A DNA stretch of 55,377 nt, taken from contig JAFCCO010000008.1 of the NCBI GenBank assembly GCA_017610175.1, positions 1 to 55,377 of the forward strand, read 5' to 3'. Under the pieces are notes generated by a model that did no database searches, was not told the origin of the DNA, and worked only from the letters and a program-made list of their open reading frames with translations. Below are positions 1-6,633 of this stretch, piece after piece. This stretch comes from Candidatus Iainarchaeum sp. GTDB lineage: Archaea > Iainarchaeota > Iainarchaeia > Iainarchaeales > GCA-2688035. Numbering within the stretch: the stretch's first letter is position 1; every line of letters begins with the position of its first letter. Position numbers and translations under genes: made by a program.

Positions 1-1
1 T

Positions 2-325
2 GAGGAAACAACACTGTCAGAATGGACACCACCAATCCCAGTAGCCGCAACAGAAATAAACCCAAAACCAACAACCTGCACAACAGACCAAGACTGCGAC
101 GACCAAGAACCCTGTACAAACCAACTATGCATAAACAGCCAATGCAGCTTTGTACCACTTCCAAACGGAACAAACTGCGGATACGGAAGGGAGTGCGAAA
201 ATGCCGAGTGCATTGAAATCGAAAAAGTACAGACCGCAAAAGAACAAAACCTTACCCCAATCTACATCGCAATAGCAATACTCCTAATCATCGGAGCGGT
301 AGCATACTACTACAAAAAGGCCTAA
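2..325 (+). CDS. C-terminal fragment of a modular surface protein (5' end outside window)
   Basis: The frame is open from the window edge to a TAA at 323-325 and encodes 107 residues. It begins in the tail of a beta-type module (LSEWTPPIP), followed by a six-cysteine module (CTTDQDCDDQEPC ... CGYGRECENAEC) and a terminal membrane helix (YIAIAILLIIGAVAYYYKKA). The same tail ends the proteins whose genes stop at 8879 and 33179, so this is a third paralogue of that family, probably anchored in the cytoplasmic membrane with the bulk outside. The shared stretch TGCGACGACCAAGAACCCTG occurs in all three genes. There is no start codon because the gene is truncated by the window. The downstream T run (357-362) may end transcription. 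Confidence 0.85.
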   Translation, partial: EETTLSEWTPPIPVAATEINPKPTTCTTDQDCDDQEPCTNQLCINSQCSFVPLPNGTNCGYGRECENAECIEIEKVQTAKEQNLTPIYIAIAILLIIGAVAYYYKKA

Positions 326-340
326 ACCCAACCAAAAAGA

Positions 341-372
341 ATTTAAAGCCTAAAACCCTTTTTTAAGCAGGT
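341..372 (+). promoter_or_regulatory. Probable promoter and ribosome site of the gene at 379
   Basis: ATTTAAAG at 341-348 lies about 30 nt before the start, as an archaeal TATA box would for a short leader. AGGT at 369-372 is a weak Shine-Dalgarno 6 nt before ATG 379. The T run at 357-362 could instead be the terminator of the upstream gene. Confidence 0.4.
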
Positions 373-378
373 AATTAG

Positions 379-2217
379 ATGGTTAAACGAGAGTTTTTGC
401 TTGCTTTTCTGGTTGTTTCCCTGCTTGCGCCTGCACTTTTGGTTACTGCCGATGACGTAAGCTGTGGGAACGGACGGTGTGATGCCGGAGAAAACGCCTG
501 CACCTGTGCGGCAGACTGCGGAATATGTGGGGGCGATGTGCCGGAGGCAATAAAGAAATGCGCCTACTACGGCTGCAATGATGACAGCACAATCTGCCAG
601 GTTAACACAAAAACAAACTGCTGCGGAAACCTAATCTGTGAGGGCGAGGAAGATTACGCAAGCTGTGCAGTGGACTGCCTGCCAAAGTCACTTTCACTTG
701 AGCTAATTGAGCCCGACTTCAGCAAAAGTTTTTTCAGGGCCGAGGAAACACTTTTCAAGGTAAAGATTACAGGTGACGGAAAGAAGCTGCTTGCGGCGAA
801 CGTTGACCTAACCGCCCCTTTTGGAAAATTCAAGGTGCTAAACAACGGAAAGTACCCTGATGAAGACAGTTCCGATGGAATTTACACAATTATTTTTGTA
901 GTTGACGACAGCGTAGATGCAGGGAACAACCCGCTTCACCTTGAAGTTGAATTTCCAAAAACAGGGGACAACAGGGTGACACAGGACGCAAACTATGTTC
1001 TGAAGGTTGACCCAAACCTTGACGTTGCATTCAATACAACTGAGTCCTACACCCTCGGAGACGTTATTGACCTCGGAGGAACAATCTCCAAAAACGGAAG
1101 CAAGTTTTCACTGCCGCTTAACCTAAGGCTTTTTGACGGCAGAAGCACAATCTACGACAAAAATATTGTTTCAGGCGAAAACGGCGCGTTTGTTGCAAAC
1201 TACCACAGCAGCCTAATCGATCGGAATGGAATGTGGAAGGTTTCAATAGAGGGAATTGACGCAAACAGAAACACGGCCTCAGGGGAAAAAGAGTTTACAG
1301 TAATAATCCCGGGAACAGAGGAATTCTTTACAGTTGAACTTCTCACAGCAATTGAGGACTCCTACGAAAGGGGCGCGGACATTTCAATAATTGCAGTAGT
1401 GAAGGATTCAGGCGAAGAGGATGTTGAGGGTGCAGAGGTAAAGCTCTTCAGCCCGCTTAACGAAACAATTGAATTGGTGCAGCTTAAGCCAGGGCAGTAC
1501 AGCGGAACATACCACATCCCGTTTGGAATGCCTGTGGGCGCGCAAAGAATGGTGATTTCCGCCAGCAAGGGAGCGGAGGGAAGCTCTGTTTCGGGAAGCA
1601 CAGACATTGAATTTGAGGTAAACAAAACCGAAATAATTGTTGAGGTTGTTGAGCCAAGCGAAAGGCACTACCAGGCAGGAAACGACCTCGCCCCCGCGGT
1701 TTTCCTGAGTTACGCAAACGGGGAATGGGTTGTTGATGCAACAGTTACTGTTCTCATAAACAACAAGGAAGTTGAACTCACCCCGTCCAAAACAGGATTC
1801 TTTGAGGCAGAGTATATCCTGCAGGAAAAGGACATGGGAAGGTTTAGAATTTCGTTCAAGGCAGAGGACGCATTTGAAAACATGGGAAGCGCTGAAGCGG
1901 ACATTGAGGTAAGCGGCTTCTCGCTTGCGCACATAGTGCAGGAAAACCTTGGAACAATCCTTATCACAATCGCTGTTCTGGCAATAGTTTCGTTTGCGGC
2001 AAGAAGCTTTTACATGAGAATGACCGAAAAGGCAAGACTTGAGAAGCGCAAAAAGCAACTCACTGCACTGGAAACCGAGCTTCAGAAAAAGCATTTTGAG
2101 CAGGGCATTGTGAAAAACGACGAGTTTGCCGAGTTAACTGAAAAGTATGAGTCAGAGCTATACAACATCAACGAAAGGCTTAAGGAGTTAAAGAAGAGTG
2201 CAACAAAGAAAAAGTAA
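379..2217 (+). CDS. Secreted Ig-domain protein with C-terminal membrane helix and cytoplasmic coil
   Basis: This 612-residue protein starts with a signal peptide (residues 1 to about 24). Two cysteine modules of the CGNGRCDAGENACTC...DC type follow (about 29-50 and 60-95), then several beta-sandwich Ig-like domains (about 105-515) built like archaeal surface or CARDB-type repeats. A single membrane helix lies at about 524-546, with a charged coiled-coil tail from about 550 to the end. The tail (KARLEKRKKQLTALETELQ, then KYESELYNINERLKEL) resembles SHOCT-like short helices and would lie in the cytoplasm. The next gene, encoding a smaller protein of the same design, overlaps it by 20 nt, and a KaiC-like ATPase follows, so the three are probably one operon. 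I infer a receptor or scaffold presenting outside and coupling to a cytoplasmic partner; no enzyme motif was seen. Confidence 0.85.
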   Translation: MVKREFLLAFLVVSLLAPALLVTADDVSCGNGRCDAGENACTCAADCGICGGDVPEAIKKCAYYGCNDDSTICQVNTKTNCCGNLICEGEEDYASCAVDCLPKSLSLELIEPDFSKSFFRAEETLFKVKITGDGKKLLAANVDLTAPFGKFKVLNNGKYPDEDSSDGIYTIIFVVDDSVDAGNNPLHLEVEFPKTGDNRVTQDANYVLKVDPNLDVAFNTTESYTLGDVIDLGGTISKNGSKFSLPLNLRLFDGRSTIYDKNIVSGENGAFVANYHSSLIDRNGMWKVSIEGIDANRNTASGEKEFTVIIPGTEEFFTVELLTAIEDSYERGADISIIAVVKDSGEEDVEGAEVKLFSPLNETIELVQLKPGQYSGTYHIPFGMPVGAQRMVISASKGAEGSSVSGSTDIEFEVNKTEIIVEVVEPSERHYQAGNDLAPAVFLSYANGEWVVDATVTVLINNKEVELTPSKTGFFEAEYILQEKDMGRFRISFKAEDAFENMGSAEADIEVSGFSLAHIVQENLGTILITIAVLAIVSFAARSFYMRMTEKARLEKRKKQLTALETELQKKHFEQGIVKNDEFAELTEKYESELYNINERLKELKKSATKKK

Positions 2218-3391
2218 AATTTTTGTGCTGATTGCATTGGTCTGCATGTTTTCACTTGCCTTTGCCGCGCACGAAACAAGCAAGGAAAGCTACTCCAAGG
2301 GAGAAACCATTAGTGTAAGCGGTGAGTGCTTTGACAATGTGTCAATTTCAATTTCAAGCCTTGGAAGGCAAATCATTGGGCAGGATATTGCATGCCAGAA
2401 CTCGGCTTTTGCATTCGATTACGAAATACAATTTTATGACCCGGTTGGAATCTGGAGAATCAAAAGCTTGGAGGGGGCAAAAGAGGATTCCTCAACGGTA
2501 AGTGTAAAGCATGTGAGGGAAAGCCAGTTTTACCTCATCACATTCCTTAGCCCTGCAAAGGAAAGTTTTTACAGGAAGGAAATGGTTAACATCAGCGCAA
2601 GAATTCAGGATGCCGGGGCAAACGTTGAGGATGCCGAAGTGTTTACCTGGCTTCCAACAGGGGAAAAGGTAGTGCTTGCCCACAGAGGGGAAGGGGTTTA
2701 CGGCATTGATTACGAGATTTCCGCAAACGAAAGAATCGGGCCCTGGAAAATCACGGTTTCAGCCAAAAAGGAGTCTGACGCAGGGGTTTTTGGGGGGGAA
2801 AACAGCACAACGGTCCGCGTTGACAAGGCCCCGATAATAGTTGACCTGGTAAAACCAAACACCAAGGGCTTTAGTTTGGGAACAGACATTGAGGTTGAAA
2901 TAAACGTAAGCTACGAGGACGGAAGCACTCCCGAAAACATTAGCGCAACCGTTTTCTTTGACGGAACAGAAACAGAGATGGCAGGCCAGGGCAACGGAAT
3001 TTTCACGCACTCAATTCCCCTGACCAAGGAAGACCTTGGAATCAAAAAAATAATTGTAACCGTAAGCGACGAGTTTGAAAATGAGACCATGCTGGTTCAC
3101 GAAATAACGGTTTCGGAAAGCATTTTCTCACTTGCAATGGACCTCGCACCCTACCTTGTCGCAATCCTAATAGTTTTGGTGGTGGTAGCGGTTGTTGTTG
3201 TCCCCAGATTCAGGGAAAAGCAGGATGTAAGCTCTTTGGCAAAAAGACAGAAGCTGCTTGACTCAAAGGTAATAAAGCTTCAGACAGACTATTTTACAAA
3301 GGGAACTCTAAGCAAAACAGTTTACGACAAAAAAATCGCCAAATATGAGGTAGAACTTCGCGAAATAAAGAAAAAGTTAAAAATAAGGTAA
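2198..3391 (+). CDS. Second secreted Ig-domain, single-helix, coiled-tail protein
   Basis: This 397-residue protein has a signal peptide (MQQRKSKIFVLIALVCMFSL, cleavage near AFA-A at about 24). Three or so Ig-like beta domains follow (about 25-305), then a valine-rich membrane helix at about 314-340 and a charged coiled tail (SSLAKRQKLLDSKVIKLQTD ... YEVELREIKKKLKIR). Layout and tail match the preceding 612-residue protein without its cysteine modules, so the two are paralogues made by duplication. The ATG lies 20 nt inside the upstream gene, implying translational coupling. The KaiC-like ATPase gene begins 27 nt after the stop. Function is unknown; surface sensor or scaffold is an inference from topology. 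Confidence 0.85.
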   Translation: MQQRKSKIFVLIALVCMFSLAFAAHETSKESYSKGETISVSGECFDNVSISISSLGRQIIGQDIACQNSAFAFDYEIQFYDPVGIWRIKSLEGAKEDSSTVSVKHVRESQFYLITFLSPAKESFYRKEMVNISARIQDAGANVEDAEVFTWLPTGEKVVLAHRGEGVYGIDYEISANERIGPWKITVSAKKESDAGVFGGENSTTVRVDKAPIIVDLVKPNTKGFSLGTDIEVEINVSYEDGSTPENISATVFFDGTETEMAGQGNGIFTHSIPLTKEDLGIKKIIVTVSDEFENETMLVHEITVSESIFSLAMDLAPYLVAILIVLVVVAVVVVPRFREKQDVSSLAKRQKLLDSKVIKLQTDYFTKGTLSKTVYDKKIAKYEVELREIKKKLKIR

Positions 3392-3418
3392 GCTCAATAG
3401 TTGTAGGTGAAAAGGAAA

Positions 3419-4315
3419 ATGGCTGGATTAATTAAAAAAATTCTTGGAAAAAAGGACACTGAAAAACCAAAAAAGCTTGCAAAGCCTGCAATCAAAAAGG
3501 TTGAGGTTCCAACCGAAGCAGACCTTGCTTCACAAAAGCTTTCCTCCAGCGCGCTTATAAAGAGAAACAATCCATGCAATGTTACAAAAAAAATTGAAAT
3601 TGCGCCAGTTAGGGTTGACAAGTTTGATTTGCTTCTCGCAGACCACGGCCTTGAAAAGGGAAGCACCACCCTAATAAGCGGCGGGGCAGGAACCGGGAAA
3701 ACAACTTTTTGCATGCAAAGCCTGTACAATGCCGCAAAGAGCGGGGAAAAATGCATTTACATTTCGTTTGAAGAGGAGCCTGCAAAAATAATGCAGCACA
3801 TGAAAAAAAACTTCGGCTGGGACTTCTGCAAATTTGAGAAAGCGGGAACTGTCGCAATAATCAAGATTGACCCCTCAAAGATTGCAAGAATGGTTGAGGG
3901 AATTCTTGCAAAAGAGGTTGGCGCGCTTAGAATAAAGCTGCCAAAGCTAGAGCTTCCGTTTGACCCTGACAGAATGTGCATTGACTCCCTTAGCGCTTTG
4001 TCCATTGCATTTGAGCACGAGGAAAGCTACAGGAAATACATTAGGGAATTGTTTGAAATGCTTGAGGGCTACAACTCAATAAACATTGTAATCGGTGAAA
4101 CAGAGCAGAACCCAACGGTTTACAGCAGAAGCGGGGTTGAAGAATTTTTGGCGGACGGAGTTATAGTACTCTACAATTTAAGAATTAGGGGAAAGAGAAA
4201 GAACGCGCTTGAAATCCTCAAAATGAGAAGCGGAAGCCATGTAAAAGACATTGTCCCATACAAACTTGGCCCAAAGGGCATTGAAATAAGGATTGACGAA
4301 GAGCTCGAAATATAG
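3419..4315 (+). CDS. KaiC/RadA-like RecA-superfamily ATPase with basic N-terminal extension
   Basis: The protein is about 298 residues from ATG 3419. That start is chosen because AGGTG at 3405-3409 is a well-spaced Shine-Dalgarno; an in-frame GTG exists at 3407. The ATPase core begins near residue 70 with LEKGSTTLISGGAGTGKTTF (Walker A GGAGTGKTT) and continues with the KaiC-family stretch CIYISFEEEP and a Walker B-like strand RMCIDSLSALS. This is the single-domain KaiC/GvpD/RAD55 type that includes archaellum FlaH. The N-terminus (MAGLIKKILGKKDTEKPKK) could form an amphipathic basic helix and bind the membrane, an inference. The gene follows two membrane proteins with cytoplasmic tails, suggesting those tails are its partners. 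No second KaiC domain is present. Confidence 0.85.
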   Translation: MAGLIKKILGKKDTEKPKKLAKPAIKKVEVPTEADLASQKLSSSALIKRNNPCNVTKKIEIAPVRVDKFDLLLADHGLEKGSTTLISGGAGTGKTTFCMQSLYNAAKSGEKCIYISFEEEPAKIMQHMKKNFGWDFCKFEKAGTVAIIKIDPSKIARMVEGILAKEVGALRIKLPKLELPFDPDRMCIDSLSALSIAFEHEESYRKYIRELFEMLEGYNSINIVIGETEQNPTVYSRSGVEEFLADGVIVLYNLRIRGKRKNALEILKMRSGSHVKDIVPYKLGPKGIEIRIDEELEI

Positions 4316-4330
4316 GAGTTTTTTGCCCCC
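4316..4330 (+). terminator. T-rich 3' end after the KaiC-like gene
   Basis: The stop codon is followed at once by GAGTTTTTTGCCCCCC. A T6 run is a typical intrinsic signal for archaeal RNA polymerase; no strong hairpin is visible. Confidence 0.35.
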
Positions 4331-4359
4331 CGCACTGTTTGATGAATGTACTAATAACG

Positions 4360-4367
4360 TTTAAATA
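4360..4367 (+). promoter_or_regulatory. Probable TATA box of the cis-prenyltransferase gene
   Basis: TTTAAATA precedes ATG 4424 by 57 nt and would place the transcript start near 4388, leaving a leader of about 35 nt. Confidence 0.4.
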
Positions 4368-4423
4368 AGGCTATCAACCTTAAATTCCTAATAGGAACTG
4401 ATTGGAAAAAAAAGGTGCCTAAG

Positions 4424-5119
4424 ATGAGCCTAAACGCAATAGCATTTATCCCGGACGGTAACCGCAGGTATGCCAGAAAAGTCGGAATCAACTATGCCCA
4501 GGCATACACCCTTGGAACCGAGAAGGCGTGGGACGTAATCAACTGGCTGGGCGAATACCCAAAAATCAAAATGGGAACCTTTTACACACTCTCCCTTGAA
4601 AACCTCTCCAGAAACAGGCTTGAGCTCAAGGTTTTGTTCAAAATATTCGACCACGAGCTTGACAAGGTTTTCAGCAGGGGACTTTTTGAGGCACAGGGGG
4701 TAAAACTCAAATTCATGGGACGGCTTGACCTTCTCCCTTTAGGAACACGGAAGAGAATGGAGAAAGTTGAGGACTATACATCGGAATTTGACAAAAAGCA
4801 AATAAACCTTGCAATTGGATACAACGGGCAGGCGGAAATCGTTGACGCAGCCAAGAAATTTGCAGAAGACTGCAGCAGGGGCGCCTTTAATTCAGCAGAG
4901 CTCAATGAGGAGAAGTTTGCAAAATACCTTTACAACAGCTCTTCACCGGACCTTGTAATCAGGACAGGGGACACCCAAAGGCTTTCAGGATTCTTAACTT
5001 ACCAGAGCGCTTACAGCGAACTCTGCTTTTCTGAAAAGTTTTGGCCGGAGTTTGAGAAGCAGGACTTAAAAGAAGCGGTTAAAGACTTTGATTCAAGGGA
5101 GAGAAGGTTTGGAAAGTAG
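4424..5119 (+). CDS. uppS: cis-Prenyltransferase (polyprenyl diphosphate synthase, UppS family)
   Basis: The protein is 231 residues from ATG 4424; a GTG at 4415 is an in-frame alternative. The family signature AFIPDGNRRYA at the N-terminus carries the catalytic Asp (D11) that positions the diphosphate, and IRTGDTQRLSGFL and YSELCFSEKFWPEF near the C-terminus are the conserved substrate and Mg2+ binding blocks. The family condenses isopentenyl diphosphate units onto an allylic primer in cis. In archaea the product is the long polyprenyl diphosphate from which the dolichol-type lipid carrier for surface glycans is made. Length is normal for the family. It appears monocistronic, with its own TATA box upstream and tRNA-Gln 36 nt downstream. 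A role in glycosylating the many surface proteins nearby is an inference. Confidence 0.93.
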   Translation: MSLNAIAFIPDGNRRYARKVGINYAQAYTLGTEKAWDVINWLGEYPKIKMGTFYTLSLENLSRNRLELKVLFKIFDHELDKVFSRGLFEAQGVKLKFMGRLDLLPLGTRKRMEKVEDYTSEFDKKQINLAIGYNGQAEIVDAAKKFAEDCSRGAFNSAELNEEKFAKYLYNSSSPDLVIRTGDTQRLSGFLTYQSAYSELCFSEKFWPEFEKQDLKEAVKDFDSRERRFGK

Positions 5120-5122
5120 CTT

Positions 5123-5130
5123 TTTTATAC
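5123..5130 (+). promoter_or_regulatory. Box A promoter of tRNA-Gln
   Basis: TTTTATAC ends 26 nt before the first tRNA base at 5156, the expected distance for an archaeal TATA box. Confidence 0.6.
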
Positions 5131-5155
5131 TTTCCCTTGGAAAAATTAATTAGAT

Positions 5156-5228
5156 AGCCCCGTCGTCTAGTGGCCAAGGATCTTGGGTTCTGAGCCCAAG
5201 GACCAGAGTTCGAATCTCTGCGGGGCTA
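5156..5228 (+). tRNA. trnQ: tRNA-Gln (anticodon CTG)
   Basis: The cloverleaf folds by eye. The acceptor stem is AGCCCCG with CGGGGCT, and the D arm is GTCTAGTGGCCAAGGAT. The anticodon stem TTGGG/CCCAA encloses the loop TTCTGAG, giving anticodon CTG at 5190-5192 that reads CAG. The T arm is CAGAG-TTCGAAT-CTCTG and the discriminator base is A. The 3' CCA is not encoded and no intron is visible. A T6 run follows immediately. Confidence 0.96.
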
Positions 5229-5235
5229 TTTTTTA
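5229..5235 (+). terminator. T-run terminator of tRNA-Gln
   Basis: TTTTTTA directly follows the tRNA 3' end, a standard archaeal termination signal. Confidence 0.5.
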
Positions 5236-5255
5236 CTTCTCTCCCAAAATTCATT

Positions 5256-5290
5256 CTGTTTGGCTGAATGCAAAAAAAAGTTTATAAACT
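5256..5290 (+). promoter_or_regulatory. Shared promoter element, copy 1
   Basis: CTGTTTGGCTGAATGC, then eight A, then GTTTATAAAC. The same sequence, with one T for C and a slightly longer A tract, stands before the surface gene at 28032. The TATA box TTTATAAA at 5281-5288 puts transcription start near 5310, so a leaderless start at GTG 5311 is possible. Confidence 0.6.
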
Positions 5291-5397
5291 GTGAAGGCTT
5301 AATATAACAAGTGCAGGAACAAAACAGGGATAACATCAAATTTGATGGAACACAAGCCAGATTACCCAAAACCAAAATAAAAAGGGATGGAAAAAAA

Positions 5398-6633
5398 ATG
5401 CTTTCAAAAAACCAGGCTGGAGCAACAACCGCAATTACACTGATTACTGCGGGAATACTTGCAGTATTGTTATTAACACAAACAGCCACCATCCCACCAT
5501 TAACGGAAACGCCCTATGAAACAAAAGCAAACAAACAAGGGCAATATATTGATCTTGCAGGAGATGCAAACTTCACAGAAATTGTGTTAAATGACCAAAA
5601 CCCCACAGACCTCAGTACATTGAGAGCATGGAATACCAAAGCATTCCAAATTCCCGAAAAAAACGAAACAAAATGGAGGGTGTACCAAAAAAGAGTCCAT
5701 TTCTTTGACGGGGAAAAATGGATTGACCTAAACCGCATTTCCTTCCCAGCAATAGAAAAGAAAGAGTTCCTGCTTGAAGAAAAGCCGCCTTCCACAAACA
5801 CAAAAACAATAATTAAATCCCCCAACCCGCCTTTTGTGTGCTTCAACCAAAACTGCATTTCAGTGGAAGTGGCACTTTCGCAACAGGAAATTGCCTCCGG
5901 CTTGATGTTCAGAGAGCAACTGGCCCAAAACGCTGGAATGCTCATTACCTTCCCCCAACAAGCGCCCTGCCCAATCTGGATGCGCAACATCCAAATTCCA
6001 CTTGACATAATTTGGATGAATGCCGACAAAAAAGTGGTATTTATAAAGGAAAACGCCCTGCCCTGCGAAGCAAATGAATGCGAAACATTTACCCCAAACG
6101 AAGACGCAAAATTTGCCTTAGAAGTCAACGCAGGATTTGTTGAAGAAAACAAAATCACACCGGAAGAAAAAGCGGAATTCAGGAACATTCCCCAAAAGCA
6201 ATTCAAAACACAAAAAATCAGCACAACACGCTTCAAAATTGACAACTACCTACTGCACAAAGGTATTACCGCAAGCATAACTGAAACAAACGAAATTGTC
6301 TTTAAGGATGCGAAGCAAGCGGAAATCAAAAAAATTGCTTCGGCATATGCAATCGATTCAAAACAAGACTTAATAACCGGACACTATCTGCTGCTGCAAA
6401 AACAACAAGAATTGGAAATATTTGTGGACATTTCAAGCGAATGGCTGCAAAACGCAGAATACCCCATTACAATAGACCCTGACACAAATTATGCCGGCTC
6501 AAAAGCAGACGGATACCTGCAAAAGGGAACTGGCGGTTCACCCTGCGATTACACTCCTACAAGGGATACAATCCCCAGTTCACATACAACCGAGACACTA
6601 ATCTATATCGGCCAACAATTGTGGGGAATATGA
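5398..6633 (+). CDS. Membrane-anchored extracellular protein with embedded DUF192 domain (first half of a split surface protein)
   Basis: From ATG 5398 it encodes 411 residues. A longer form from GTG 5311 (440 residues) is possible because the TATA box would start the transcript there. ATG 5398 is preferred because it gives a short basic head and hydrophobic helix, KNQAGATTAITLITAGILAV, like a class III leader. A DUF192 domain lies at about 5821-6170 (VEVALSQQEIASGLMFRE, PCPIWMRNIQIPLDIIWM), flanked by sequence of a larger surface-protein family. The end reads ITIDPDTNYAGSKADGYLQK and stops at YIGQQLWGI, where related proteins normally run into a jelly-roll (DNRLRE-like) domain. That domain is encoded by the next gene, so this looks like the N-terminal half of a split protein. 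Confidence 0.75.
   Translation: MLSKNQAGATTAITLITAGILAVLLLTQTATIPPLTETPYETKANKQGQYIDLAGDANFTEIVLNDQNPTDLSTLRAWNTKAFQIPEKNETKWRVYQKRVHFFDGEKWIDLNRISFPAIEKKEFLLEEKPPSTNTKTIIKSPNPPFVCFNQNCISVEVALSQQEIASGLMFREQLAQNAGMLITFPQQAPCPIWMRNIQIPLDIIWMNADKKVVFIKENALPCEANECETFTPNEDAKFALEVNAGFVEENKITPEEKAEFRNIPQKQFKTQKISTTRFKIDNYLLHKGITASITETNEIVFKDAKQAEIKKIASAYAIDSKQDLITGHYLLLQKQQELEIFVDISSEWLQNAEYPITIDPDTNYAGSKADGYLQKGTGGSPCDYTPTRDTIPSSHTTETLIYIGQQLWGI

Noticed and set aside
22..216. Open frame with an ATG near the window start, plus strand
   Set aside because: It is out of frame with the real C-terminal fragment (2-325), whose cysteine module and membrane tail match two paralogues.
1408..2094. 228-codon minus-strand open frame opposite the 612-residue Ig protein
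   Set aside because: The plus frame has signal peptide, Ig domains and anchor; the minus frame is cysteine/phenylalanine-rich noise typical of an antisense shadow.
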